NCBI GenBank assembly: GCA_934693165.1
Contig: CAKUUX010000005.1
Coordinates: forward strand, 62,001 to 126,000
Reading direction: 5' to 3'
DNA from: an uncultured Candidatus Melainabacteria bacterium
Lineage (GTDB): Bacteria; Cyanobacteriota; Vampirovibrionia; Gastranaerophilales; Gastranaerophilaceae
DNA length: 64,000 bases
The notes beneath the pieces were generated by a model. That model was given only the letters and a program-made list of their open reading frames with translations. It had not been told where the DNA came from and ran no database searches. The position numbers and the translations under genes were made by a program. How positions within the stretch are numbered: position 1 is the stretch's first letter; the number at the start of each line of letters is the position of its first letter. This document shows positions 8,294 through 16,049 of this stretch, in pieces.

Positions 8294-9247
8294 ATGACTC
8301 CAGAATCAGAATTTAAAAAATTTTTAATAGTAATCCTTTTATTAATTGGTGGTTACGTGTTGATTTCAACTAGTGACTGCTCAAAGTATGTTCAAAAACT
8401 TCAAACAAACCTTGTTTCTAAAATTTTTCTTGAAGATAAAGAAATCACTTCTGAAAATTCTGAGTCAGAACAAGTAAGCGAAGACTGGTTTACTAAAAAT
8501 TTTAAGAAGAAAAACCCTTACGAATATTGGATTTCGGGTAATGTTAAAATTAATTCCTTATCAAATTATAATAATGTATCTAAAGAACAAATTTATACAT
8601 TTAGAAAATATTACGTAAACAAAACCATATTTAAAAACAAAGACTATGTTCCAAATGAAGAAGTTTTCGGAAAAATCTCAGAAAATAACAAATGGCTAGG
8701 TGTAAAATCATTAGCATGTATGGGTTCATATTCTTATGCAGATAAAAGTATGGCTAACGATAGTAAATTTATCAATAATCCTGCAATTCTTGTAGGAATA
8801 GATTATGCGACATATCCTGAATATACACTTAGATGTTCTGAAGATGAATATTTAATGCCTAAAAAATTAAGTTTTTCGAAAGATGATAATACATTCTATC
8901 TTACTTATGATGTATCGGAGAAGCAAAAGAACAGAAGATTTAAACTAGTAGGCTTAAACGCACGAGATTTGGGTTACAATTATGCCTTTTGTCGTAAAAC
9001 AAACAATGTGAATTTTGCAAATTCCTTTGATAATATTTCTAAAAACATTTATAAATTCAAAGATGCAATAAGAGTTGATTCCTCTTGCAGAATAAAAGGT
9101 GGTTGTAACAATAACATTGCTTTTCAAGAAGAACTTTTTTTTGATATATCCTCATTCCCTGCAACTTTTGAATTAAAACTTTGGACTCAAGAACCTGAAA
9201 ATGAAAACTCAAAAGGTGATATTAATTTTACTATTATTTTAGAGTAA
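8294..9247 (+). CDS. Membrane-anchored exported protein of unknown function
   Basis: I do not recognise this 317-residue protein. It has an N-terminal hydrophobic helix (about residues 9-26, FLIVILLLIGGYVLIS) followed by an acidic linker and a soluble domain of about 230 residues with scattered cysteines (for example ACMGSY, RCSEDE, CRIKGGC). It is therefore a type II membrane-anchored or secreted protein with possible disulfides. No Shine-Dalgarno is visible; a TATATT box (8275-8280) lies close to the ATG. Its 3' end overlaps the convergent phytase-like gene by 14 bases. It resembles the pilin-like proteins near 16-18 kb only in architecture, and lacks their D-I-N motif. Confidence 0.7.
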   Translation: MTPESEFKKFLIVILLLIGGYVLISTSDCSKYVQKLQTNLVSKIFLEDKEITSENSESEQVSEDWFTKNFKKKNPYEYWISGNVKINSLSNYNNVSKEQIYTFRKYYVNKTIFKNKDYVPNEEVFGKISENNKWLGVKSLACMGSYSYADKSMANDSKFINNPAILVGIDYATYPEYTLRCSEDEYLMPKKLSFSKDDNTFYLTYDVSEKQKNRRFKLVGLNARDLGYNYAFCRKTNNVNFANSFDNISKNIYKFKDAIRVDSSCRIKGGCNNNIAFQEELFFDISSFPATFELKLWTQEPENENSKGDINFTIILE

Positions 9248-10313
9248 ATTCAATAATGAAATTATCTGGACGATTTGTTTCACTAAGAGCATAGTCGTTA
9301 TCATTTAAGATATAAAGTTTTTTCTTGCCCAAAGCAATACCTTCAATTTTTGTATTACTATCTATGTTGTTTAAGCCTGTAAGAGGATAAACTTCTTGGC
9401 TTTTAATCTTTGAACCACTTAATTTTAATTTTCTAATTTGATGAATACCATTTCTAAATTCTACAGTAAGTATGGTATTTCTCTTAAACATTACTGCGCC
9501 TGAAACCTTTGATTCAGCGTCAATTTCGTATTTATAAACTTTATCAACTTTTTCAGAACGAGTATTAAATCTTACAATTCTAGCGTAAGTTTCACCTTTT
9601 AGTGCGCTTTGAGTAAAGACATAAATATGATTTTTACCGTCATAAGCCATTGCTTCAAACCCACGATTTTTTTGAATACCGTTTAATTCTTCTGGAAGAT
9701 TGTATGTTATTTTAGAATTTAAAACACTTGAACCCTTTGGAGCGAAACGTTTTTCAACTTTTAGTGATTTATCAGCTTTTATAATAGATGGATAATATTC
9801 TTCTGCAATCCAATACGTACCTTTTTTATCGATAATAAAGGCTTCTGTATCTGCACCACTAAGCTGTGGGGATAAAAGACTTCCGTTTGGTCCAATAGGA
9901 AAACAGTCATTATTTTCGTCAATTGGCAATCCTGAAACACCCGTAAGTTTAATTTTTCCAGTAACTTTTATGCCACCGTTTTCTTTGAACTCTGTTTCAT
10001 AAACAGTAGGAACTAAATTTGGGCAGTAGAAAATTCTAACTTCTTTTTCTCCAATAAATTTTACATCGCTATTAGGTCCTCTATCAGTTAGAATATATAG
10101 TTTACCATCTTTGTAAAATAAATCTGAAAATCCACCAGCTTTTACGTTTTCACAAACATTTGGTAAGGTATTTATTTCGTAAACTTTTTCTGGCGTAAGA
10201 TTTATTCTATCAGAAACGATAGAGTTAGTTTTAAATAAAACAAATAAAATCACCAAGATTAGAATTATTTGTTTTTTGTATGTATTCCAATATTCTTTGA
10301 TTTTTTCTTCCAT
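9234..10313 (-). CDS. Phytase-like / esterase-like beta-propeller protein, membrane-anchored
   Basis: A protein of about 359 residues. The N-terminal hydrophobic anchor (ILILVILFVLF) is followed by a domain with the phytase-like signature: GGFSDLFYKDGKLYILTDRGPN, then GADTEAFIIDKKGTYWIAEEYYPSI, and NRGFEAMAYDGKNHIYVFTQS. This matches the esterase-like activity of phytase family, predicted to be a surface beta-propeller; substrate unknown. The start is chosen at the internal Met (MEEKIKEYW). The upstream ATG at 10328 overlaps a TATGAT -10-like box and neither has a clear ribosome-binding site. The start is therefore uncertain by five codons. Confidence 0.7.
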   Translation of the reverse strand: MEEKIKEYWNTYKKQIILILVILFVLFKTNSIVSDRINLTPEKVYEINTLPNVCENVKAGGFSDLFYKDGKLYILTDRGPNSDVKFIGEKEVRIFYCPNLVPTVYETEFKENGGIKVTGKIKLTGVSGLPIDENNDCFPIGPNGSLLSPQLSGADTEAFIIDKKGTYWIAEEYYPSIIKADKSLKVEKRFAPKGSSVLNSKITYNLPEELNGIQKNRGFEAMAYDGKNHIYVFTQSALKGETYARIVRFNTRSEKVDKVYKYEIDAESKVSGAVMFKRNTILTVEFRNGIHQIRKLKLSGSKIKSQEVYPLTGLNNIDSNTKIEGIALGKKKLYILNDNDYALSETNRPDNFIIEFTLK

Positions 10314-10372
10314 AGTACAAACTATCATAACACAATTTTTGACTTATAAAAATAAATCCTTAAAAACATACT

Positions 10373-10915
10373 ATGACTATACGAAATTTATTGGCTATAT
10401 TATACGTAGCAATGTTCTTAAATTTAAACTGTGCATTGGCAGACGATATTTTTTATGGTTCTGCTGAATATAACGTTGATTCTGCAAGAGAAAAAGTTGT
10501 AGATGGAATTGCATACCGAATAAACAAAGATTCTTTTAAAGATAGATATTATGATTTAGAAAATCAATCAAATTTACAAAACATAATTAATGGAAATTTA
10601 GAGTTAAAAGATAGAACATTAGCTTTTTTCTCTGATTCAACTTATGGAATTTTGTACAAAGACGATCCGTATTGCGTTTATTATTATGATGCAAATGGAT
10701 TTTTAATAAATGTTGATAAAAAAGATGGATTAAATTATCCATACAATTTTTATAAATATTCTCCAACAGGAGAACTTATAAATATGGGAGTTAGAGTTTC
10801 TAAAGGGGAAACATATATTTATTCGCCAGACGAAAAACTTATTGCTCACTGGGTTGGTGCAAATGCCTACAATGAACAAAACAAGTTGATTATGAAACGT
10901 CGTTATGTTGAGTAA
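10373..10915 (+). CDS. Secreted protein of unknown function with YD/MORN-like strands
   Basis: A 180-residue protein with a signal peptide (about residues 1-23, ending CALA before DDIFYG). The mature part is rich in Tyr, Asn and Asp. It has short repeated beta-hairpin units (YYYDANGFLINVD, YKYSPTGELINMG, YIYSPDEKLIAHW) like those of YD or MORN-type repeats. No catalytic motif was seen. It is divergent from the phytase-like gene with only a short intergenic gap. It ends one base before the convergent 152-residue gene. Confidence 0.65.
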   Translation: MTIRNLLAILYVAMFLNLNCALADDIFYGSAEYNVDSAREKVVDGIAYRINKDSFKDRYYDLENQSNLQNIINGNLELKDRTLAFFSDSTYGILYKDDPYCVYYYDANGFLINVDKKDGLNYPYNFYKYSPTGELINMGVRVSKGETYIYSPDEKLIAHWVGANAYNEQNKLIMKRRYVE

Positions 10916-11374
10916 TTATTTAACCAAAAACAGGTTATAAACTATACTTTCAGGTTCAACTTTAATTTCATTACCTCTAAAAATCACACCAACATATTTA
11001 GCAATTTTATCGCCTAATCCTTTACATACAGAATTTTTGCGACTTATTGTTAATGAATAATTGATTTTCACAAGAATATTTTCCATATTTCTTACGTAAA
11101 AAGTTTTGAAAGATATTTCTGCATTATCAGCAACTAATCCGTTTTCATGCAAGCTATCAACAACGCCTATAACAGGAGTGTCTTTTTTTATAAATAATCT
11201 ATCTTTATAATAAATATCTTCTGTTATTTTAAATTTTATCCAATCTCCAACTTCAACTTCATTATTATGTGTTGAAATAATTTGAGTCGGAGCAATTTTA
11301 ATAGCCAATTTTTCTGCATTAGCAATTGGCGCAAATATTAGTAAACAAATTAATGATATAAATAATTTTTTCAT
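10916..11374 (-). CDS. Exported beta-rich protein, paralogue of the next gene
   Basis: A 152-residue protein with a signal peptide (about residues 1-20, ending ANA). The mature domain has IKKDTPVIGVVDSLHENGLVADNAEISFKTF, a weaker form of the K-G-T-x-V-x-G-x-V pattern in its upstream neighbour at 11377-11811. Both have the form of small beta-barrels seen in TrbI/VirB10-like and related envelope domains, but that fold assignment is inference. It is the last gene of a three-gene operon with the M48 protease. The gap to the preceding gene is 2 bases. Confidence 0.65.
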   Translation of the reverse strand: MKKLFISLICLLIFAPIANAEKLAIKIAPTQIISTHNNEVEVGDWIKFKITEDIYYKDRLFIKKDTPVIGVVDSLHENGLVADNAEISFKTFYVRNMENILVKINYSLTISRKNSVCKGLGDKIAKYVGVIFRGNEIKVEPESIVYNLFLVK

Positions 11375-11376
11375 TT

Positions 11377-11811
11377 TTAATCCTTTAAATACAATGTATA
11401 TATGTCTTTGTTTGGTCTTAAAAAGGCTTCGCCACCTCTAAATGGAGAGAACCCTAAACTTTGACCATCAACACCACTGAAATATTCAAAAAATATTGGA
11501 TGATTATTTCCTTTTTGATAAATAATTCCATCTAACTTCTTACCTTGCAAAGTAAATTGCTCAATATAAACAGTTGCAAATTTTCCACCAAAGCCATTGT
11601 TTACAACCTCTGTAACAAGTCCTGTAACCTCAGTCCCTTTTTTAAAAGTTTTAACATCATTTACAAGAACAAATTTTAAAGTGTCACCTTCTTTAATACT
11701 GTTATTAGTTGTTTTGTACTCTTTTACAGGCGTAATCTGCACTGGTATTTCTTGCGCAAAAGAAACTTGAGTAAAAAGGAGTAATATCAATAAGGCAAAT
11801 AGTTTTTTCAT
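11377..11811 (-). CDS. Exported beta-rich protein with K-G-T-x-V-x-G motif
   Basis: A 144-residue protein with a signal peptide (about 1-19, ending SFA before QEIPVQ). The mature region contains FKKGTEVTGLVTEVVNNGFG, a motif also visible in the proteins at 10916, 41395 and 42066. The ATG overlaps the stop of the upstream M48 protease (TAATG), which implies translational coupling. Function unknown; a periplasmic envelope role is suggested by the signal peptide and operon. Confidence 0.65.
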   Translation of the reverse strand: MKKLFALLILLLFTQVSFAQEIPVQITPVKEYKTTNNSIKEGDTLKFVLVNDVKTFKKGTEVTGLVTEVVNNGFGGKFATVYIEQFTLQGKKLDGIIYQKGNNHPIFFEYFSGVDGQSLGFSPFRGGEAFLRPNKDIYTLYLKD

Positions 11812-12536
11812 TAGATTGAACCTCTTTTTGATGCTCTTTCTTTTTCACGTTGTTGGAATTTTTGAATATCCTTTTGAGCTGTGTGAGTCCAATTTACGTA
11901 ATAAATATTTTTAGCCATTGGACTAGTCAAATAACTAGGATATTTTTTGTAAATATATTCGTAGTCTTTCATTAATCGTGAAGATGTTTTAGGGTGAGAA
12001 GTGAAAGTTCCCCAATCAAAAATACTTTCTCCACCTATTTTATTCATAATGGTAATCATTGCAAGTGGATTATATCCAGCTTTCACCATATAATCAATAC
12101 CGATTTCGTCAGCCTTGTATTCATAAGCTTTGCTATTAAATTTCATTACAATCAATTTTCCAAAACCGTCGTAAAAATCCATATCGTGTGCAATTTCATG
12201 TGACAAAATAGCTGCTAATTCATCATCATTATCAATATAATTAAAAAGTCCTGTATAAATTTTTACTGTCTTTGTAGAATAATATGTTGCTGCATTCAAA
12301 GTGTAATTTCCTCTTGCAAGTACAAAATTGACTCTATTAGGAATTTTATTGGCATTTAAAATTTTTGAACCAACAAGATTTATTTTTTCTTCTCTTTTAC
12401 CAAGCTTCTTCCAGATATTTTCCATTGTTACAGAACCTTCATTGATTATCATATCCGAAAAGTCCATTGGAACATCTACTGCATTGGCTGATAGTCCTAA
12501 TAAAAATACACCGACTAGTGCTAAAATCTTTTTCAT
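11811..12536 (-). CDS. M48 family zinc metalloprotease, exported
   Basis: A 241-residue protein with a signal peptide (about 1-19, ending ANA). The catalytic motif is HEIAH in ILSHEIAHDMDF near residue 117. The downstream glutamate lies in YKADEIGIDYM near residue 148, and GYNPLAMITIMNKI is typical of M48/BepA-type proteases. These act in envelope protein quality control. No TPR region is attached. AAGGAG precedes the ATG. It leads a three-gene operon with two small secreted proteins, which may be substrates or partners. Confidence 0.88.
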   Translation of the reverse strand: MKKILALVGVFLLGLSANAVDVPMDFSDMIINEGSVTMENIWKKLGKREEKINLVGSKILNANKIPNRVNFVLARGNYTLNAATYYSTKTVKIYTGLFNYIDNDDELAAILSHEIAHDMDFYDGFGKLIVMKFNSKAYEYKADEIGIDYMVKAGYNPLAMITIMNKIGGESIFDWGTFTSHPKTSSRLMKDYEYIYKKYPSYLTSPMAKNIYYVNWTHTAQKDIQKFQQREKERASKRGSI

Positions 12537-12590
12537 AATTCTCCTTTATTTATCTTTATATAATCTTAATTTACAACCAATAAAAACCCA

Positions 12591-12617
12591 TTGCAACCAG
12601 AGTTTTTATGGTAGAAT
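12591..12617 (+). promoter_or_regulatory. Probable glmS promoter
   Basis: TTGCAA (12591-12596) and TAGAAT (12612-12617) are separated by 15 bases, which is slightly short. They lie upstream of glmS at 12663. No glmS ribozyme-like core was seen in the 126-base intergenic region. Confidence 0.5.
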
Positions 12618-12662
12618 ATTGAGAGAATAGAAAAGGAAATTAAGAAAGGTTATTAATATATT

Positions 12663-14507
12663 ATGTGTGGAATTGTAGGATATGTAGGCGAAAAAAATGT
12701 AGCTGAAGTTTTAACAAAAGGTTTAAGCTCTCTTGAATATAGAGGATATGATTCATCAGGGGTTGCGCTTTTAGCTGACGGTAAAACAAAAATTTATAAA
12801 GCAGAAGGTAAATTGCAAAATTTAAAAGACCTTTTAGCAACTAAAGAAGATGAAATCAAAACAGCAAACGTAGGTATTGGTCATATTCGTTGGGCAACAC
12901 ACGGTGTTCCAAGTGTGGAAAATGCACATCCACATACTTGTAATTGTGGTAAATTAGCAGTTGTTCATAATGGTATTATTGAAAATTTCAAAGAGTTAAG
13001 AGCAAAGCTTGAAGCGAAAGGTTGTGTTTTTAAGTCAGAAACTGATACTGAAACAGTTGCTCACTTAGTAGCTCAAAAATACAATGAAGTTAAAGATTTA
13101 AAAGAAGCTGTAAGACTTGCAACAAAAGAACTTGAAGGAGCTTACGCATTATGCATTATACATCAAGATGTGCCAAATACCATTGTTGCGACTAGAAGAA
13201 ATGCACCTCTATTAATTGGTGTTGGTGATGGTGAAAACTTTGCAGCATCTGATGTTCCTGCAATTATTGAATACACTAAAAAAGCTATTTATTTAGATGA
13301 TAATCAAGTGGCAATTTTAAAAGCTGATTCTATCCAAATTTTTGATGCTGATAACAATGAAGTTAAACAAAAAGTTGAACTTCTACCTTGGGAACCAATC
13401 GCATTAAGCAAAATGGGTTACAAACACTTTATGCTTAAAGAAATTCACGAACAACCAGACGTTATCAGAAACTTTTTATCAGGTAAATTGCACTCAGCAA
13501 CTGAACCTATCAAACTTGATGAAGTAAAACTAGATAAATCAAAACTTAAAAATTTAAACCGTATCCAAGTTGTTGCTTGTGGTACTTCACTTCACGCAGC
13601 TTTAGTTGGTAAATATATCATTGAAGAACTTTGCGAAATTCCAGTTGATGTTGAAGCATCAAGTGAATACATCTACAGAAAAACAGTTACAGATGAACAC
13701 ACTCTTGTAATTGGGGTTTCTCAATCAGGTGAAACAGCAGACACTCTAACTGCCGTAAAACAGTCAAAAGCTAGAGGTTCTCACATCTTAATTATTACAA
13801 ATAGACCTGACAGTGCTATGGCTCGTGAAGCTGATAGCTTAGTTCCAGTAAACGCTGGGATTGAAGTTTCTGTAGCTGCAACAAAATCTTATGTAGCACA
13901 ATTGATGGCATTTTATGCATTAGCTCTTCATTTAGCTGAAATCAAAGAATCAGCTGACAAAGAAGAAATTAAAACTATTAAAAACGAACTTCTTCTTTTA
14001 CCACAAAAAATCGAATTATTATTAACAAAAACTGATAAAATTCAAAAATGCGCTAGAATGTACTCAAGCTCTAAAAACTTCATCTTTATTGCAAGAGGTA
14101 TAAACTACGCTACTGCATTAGAAGGGGCTTTAAAATTAAAAGAAATCAGTTATATCAACGCAACAGGTTATCCTGCAGGCGAATTGAAACACGGACCAAT
14201 CGCAATGTTGGACGAAACTTTACCAGTATTATCAATTATGATGAGTGGCAAAGTTTATGAAAAAATTCTTTCAAATGCACAAGAATCAAAAGCAAGAAAT
14301 GCTAGAATGATTGCTTTAACTGACTCTACAGATGAAAAACTTGATGAATTATTCGATTACGTATTGAATGTTCCTCACGTTCACGAATTAATTTCACCAA
14401 TTATGGCAATCGTTCCTCTACAATTATTGGCATACCATATTGCAGAATTCTTAGGTAAAGACGTTGACCAACCTAGAAACTTGGCAAAATCTGTTACAGT
14501 TGAGTAG
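12663..14507 (+). CDS. glmS: Glutamine-fructose-6-phosphate aminotransferase
   Basis: A 614-residue full-length GlmS. It begins MCGIVGYVG, and Cys2 becomes the N-terminal nucleophile after Met removal. The glutaminase domain shows GHIRWATHG and HNGIIENF. Two SIS sugar-isomerase domains follow with CGTSLHAA and ARGINYATALEGALKLKEIS, and the C-terminus is LAKSVTVE. It makes glucosamine-6-phosphate, the first step to UDP-GlcNAc for peptidoglycan and glycans. A 53-codon ORF and ahcY follow at short spacing on the same strand, with no terminator between. Confidence 0.98.
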   Translation: MCGIVGYVGEKNVAEVLTKGLSSLEYRGYDSSGVALLADGKTKIYKAEGKLQNLKDLLATKEDEIKTANVGIGHIRWATHGVPSVENAHPHTCNCGKLAVVHNGIIENFKELRAKLEAKGCVFKSETDTETVAHLVAQKYNEVKDLKEAVRLATKELEGAYALCIIHQDVPNTIVATRRNAPLLIGVGDGENFAASDVPAIIEYTKKAIYLDDNQVAILKADSIQIFDADNNEVKQKVELLPWEPIALSKMGYKHFMLKEIHEQPDVIRNFLSGKLHSATEPIKLDEVKLDKSKLKNLNRIQVVACGTSLHAALVGKYIIEELCEIPVDVEASSEYIYRKTVTDEHTLVIGVSQSGETADTLTAVKQSKARGSHILIITNRPDSAMAREADSLVPVNAGIEVSVAATKSYVAQLMAFYALALHLAEIKESADKEEIKTIKNELLLLPQKIELLLTKTDKIQKCARMYSSSKNFIFIARGINYATALEGALKLKEISYINATGYPAGELKHGPIAMLDETLPVLSIMMSGKVYEKILSNAQESKARNARMIALTDSTDEKLDELFDYVLNVPHVHELISPIMAIVPLQLLAYHIAEFLGKDVDQPRNLAKSVTVE

Positions 14508-14516
14508 GATTTTGGA

Positions 14517-14678
14517 ATGATTTTATCTGATTGTATTAAAATAAAAAATGTAGAAAACATTTCTACTAACCATGTAGAAGCAGAACTGCACAAATTAGGA
14601 ATTAACCCACTAAGATGGGCCATTACAAACATAGAGAACACGACATTAACGGTAAGTTTAGCTTATGAAAGGAAATAA
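14517..14678 (+). CDS. Small protein of 53 residues between glmS and ahcY
   Basis: This ORF starts 9 bases after the glmS stop, in a GGAATG context. It encodes MILSDCIKIKNVENIST...HKLGINPLRWAITNIE...SLAYERK, soluble with no signal or membrane segment. Its stop (14676-14678) falls one base before the ahcY ATG at 14680, and the ahcY ribosome-binding site lies inside its last codons. Such tight packing argues that it is translated and coupled to ahcY. The sequence has a mixed alpha/beta character. I do not recognise the family; a role in the methyl cycle is a guess from position only. Confidence 0.6.
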   Translation: MILSDCIKIKNVENISTNHVEAELHKLGINPLRWAITNIENTTLTVSLAYERK

Positions 14679-14679
14679 A

Positions 14680-15945
14680 ATGGTAGAAACTATGATAAAA
14701 TGTGATATTAAAGATATTGCACTTGCTGAACAAGGCAAAAACAATATTGAATGGGCACTTAGAGATATGCCTGTTTTGAGAAGTATTCAAGAAAGATTTA
14801 TTAAAGAACAACCATTTAAAGGTTTGAGATTGTCTGCTTGTGTGCACGTTACAAAAGATACAGCAGCATTATGTACAGTAATGAAAGCTGGTGGTGCTGA
14901 TGCAGTTTTAGTTGCATCAAATCCATTATCAACACAAGATGACGTCGCAGCAGGATTGGTTAAATATTGGGGCATTCCTGTTTATGGTTATGCAGGTGAA
15001 TCTGTTGAAACATACAGAGAACACGTAAGAGTTGCTCTTGAACACAATCCAAACATCATTATTGATGATGGTTGTGATATTATGGCAACTATTTATGAAG
15101 AAAAACCAGAACTTGCTGAACATATTATTGGTTCTACAGAAGAAACAACTACTGGTATTATCAGATTAAAAGCTTTGGAAGAACAAGGCAAATTAAAAGC
15201 TCCAGCAGTCGGAGTTAATGAAAGCCTAACAAAACACTTGTACGATAATAGATACGGCACAGGTCAAAGTTTATTTGACGGCATTTTTAGAGCAGCTAAC
15301 ATTCTAATTGCAGGTAAAACAGTTGTAATTTCAGGTTATGGCTGGTGTGGTAAGGGTTGCGCACTAAGAGCAAAAGGATTAGGTGCAAACGTTATCGTAT
15401 GCGAAGTTGATCCATTAAAAGCCTTAGAGGCCGTAATGGAAGGTTATAGAGTTATGCCAATTGCAGAAGCTGCTAAAGAAGGCGATATCTTTATTGCTGT
15501 TACTGGTGATAAACATGTCGTTGATGTTGAACATTTGTTGAATATGAAAGACGGCTCTTTTGTTGGTAACTGTGGACACTTTGACCACGAGATTAATGTT
15601 AAAGGATTGAGAGAACACGCTGTTGAAATTAAACAAATCAGACCAAATCTTGAAGAATATAAATTAGATAATGGTAAATCAATTTACGTTATTGCAGAAG
15701 GTAGATTGGTTAACTTAGTTGCAGCAGAAGGACACCCTGCAAGCGTAATGGATATGTCTTTTGCAAACCAAGCTTTAGGTATTGAATATCTTGTTAAAAA
15801 CCAAGGCAAATTACCAAATAAATTATTAACTCTACCTGAAGAAGTTGATATGATGATTGCAAAGATTAAACTTGAGTCTATGGGCGTTAAAATTGATACT
15901 TTAACACCTGAACAAGAAGAATATTTACATTCTTGGAAAATATAA
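14680..15945 (+). CDS. ahcY: Adenosylhomocysteinase
   Basis: A 421-residue S-adenosylhomocysteine hydrolase. Recognisable motifs are VASNPLSTQDDVAA near residue 80, GVNESLTKHLYDNRYGTGQS near 185, the NAD-binding GYGWCGKGCALRAKG near 225, and GNCGHFDHEIN near 295. It splits SAH into adenosine and homocysteine, relieving product inhibition of methylation. AAAGGA lies 6 bases before the ATG at 14680, so the in-frame ATG at 14665 is rejected. The slightly short form (about 420 residues) matches the archaeal/bacterial short type. A strong terminator follows. Confidence 0.96.
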   Translation: MVETMIKCDIKDIALAEQGKNNIEWALRDMPVLRSIQERFIKEQPFKGLRLSACVHVTKDTAALCTVMKAGGADAVLVASNPLSTQDDVAAGLVKYWGIPVYGYAGESVETYREHVRVALEHNPNIIIDDGCDIMATIYEEKPELAEHIIGSTEETTTGIIRLKALEEQGKLKAPAVGVNESLTKHLYDNRYGTGQSLFDGIFRAANILIAGKTVVISGYGWCGKGCALRAKGLGANVIVCEVDPLKALEAVMEGYRVMPIAEAAKEGDIFIAVTGDKHVVDVEHLLNMKDGSFVGNCGHFDHEINVKGLREHAVEIKQIRPNLEEYKLDNGKSIYVIAEGRLVNLVAAEGHPASVMDMSFANQALGIEYLVKNQGKLPNKLLTLPEEVDMMIAKIKLESMGVKIDTLTPEQEEYLHSWKI

Positions 15946-15953
15946 GATTTTAT

Positions 15954-15995
15954 AAAAGAAGAGGGCGAAGCCAACGGCTTCGCCCTCTTCTTTTT
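15954..15995 (+). terminator. Strong terminator after ahcY; second copy of the repeated hairpin
   Basis: A stem of about 18-19 bp (AAAAGAAGAG GGCGAAGCC / GGCTTCGCC CTCTTCTTTTT, AAC loop) runs straight into a T tract. Its central 21 bases are identical to 4549-4569 after apt, while the flanking stem differs. Confidence 0.9.
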
Positions 15996-16014
15996 GCAGT
16001 TTTTCTTATTCCTA

Positions 16015-16043
16015 TTGTATATATCCCATTTACAAATTATAAT
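16015..16043 (+). promoter_or_regulatory. Promoter abutting a leaderless start
   Basis: TTGTAT (16015-16020), a 17-base spacer and a perfect TATAAT (16038-16043). Transcription would start about at the A of ATG 16050, and there is no Shine-Dalgarno. Confidence 0.65.
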
Positions 16044-16049
16044 ATGAGT

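Noticed and set aside
12537..12662. A glmS ribozyme upstream of glmS
   Set aside because: The 126-base gap is AT-rich with no recognisable ribozyme core or GlcN6P-site pairing.
14629..14847. Minus-strand ORFs across the glmS-ahcY junction
   Set aside because: They overlap clear plus-strand genes and lack ribosome-binding sites and family resemblance.
15933..16043. N-terminal extension of the pilin-like gene at 16050
   Set aside because: The extra 37-39 residues would translate the ahcY stop region and its terminator hairpin; a perfect TATAAT sits directly before ATG 16044/16050.
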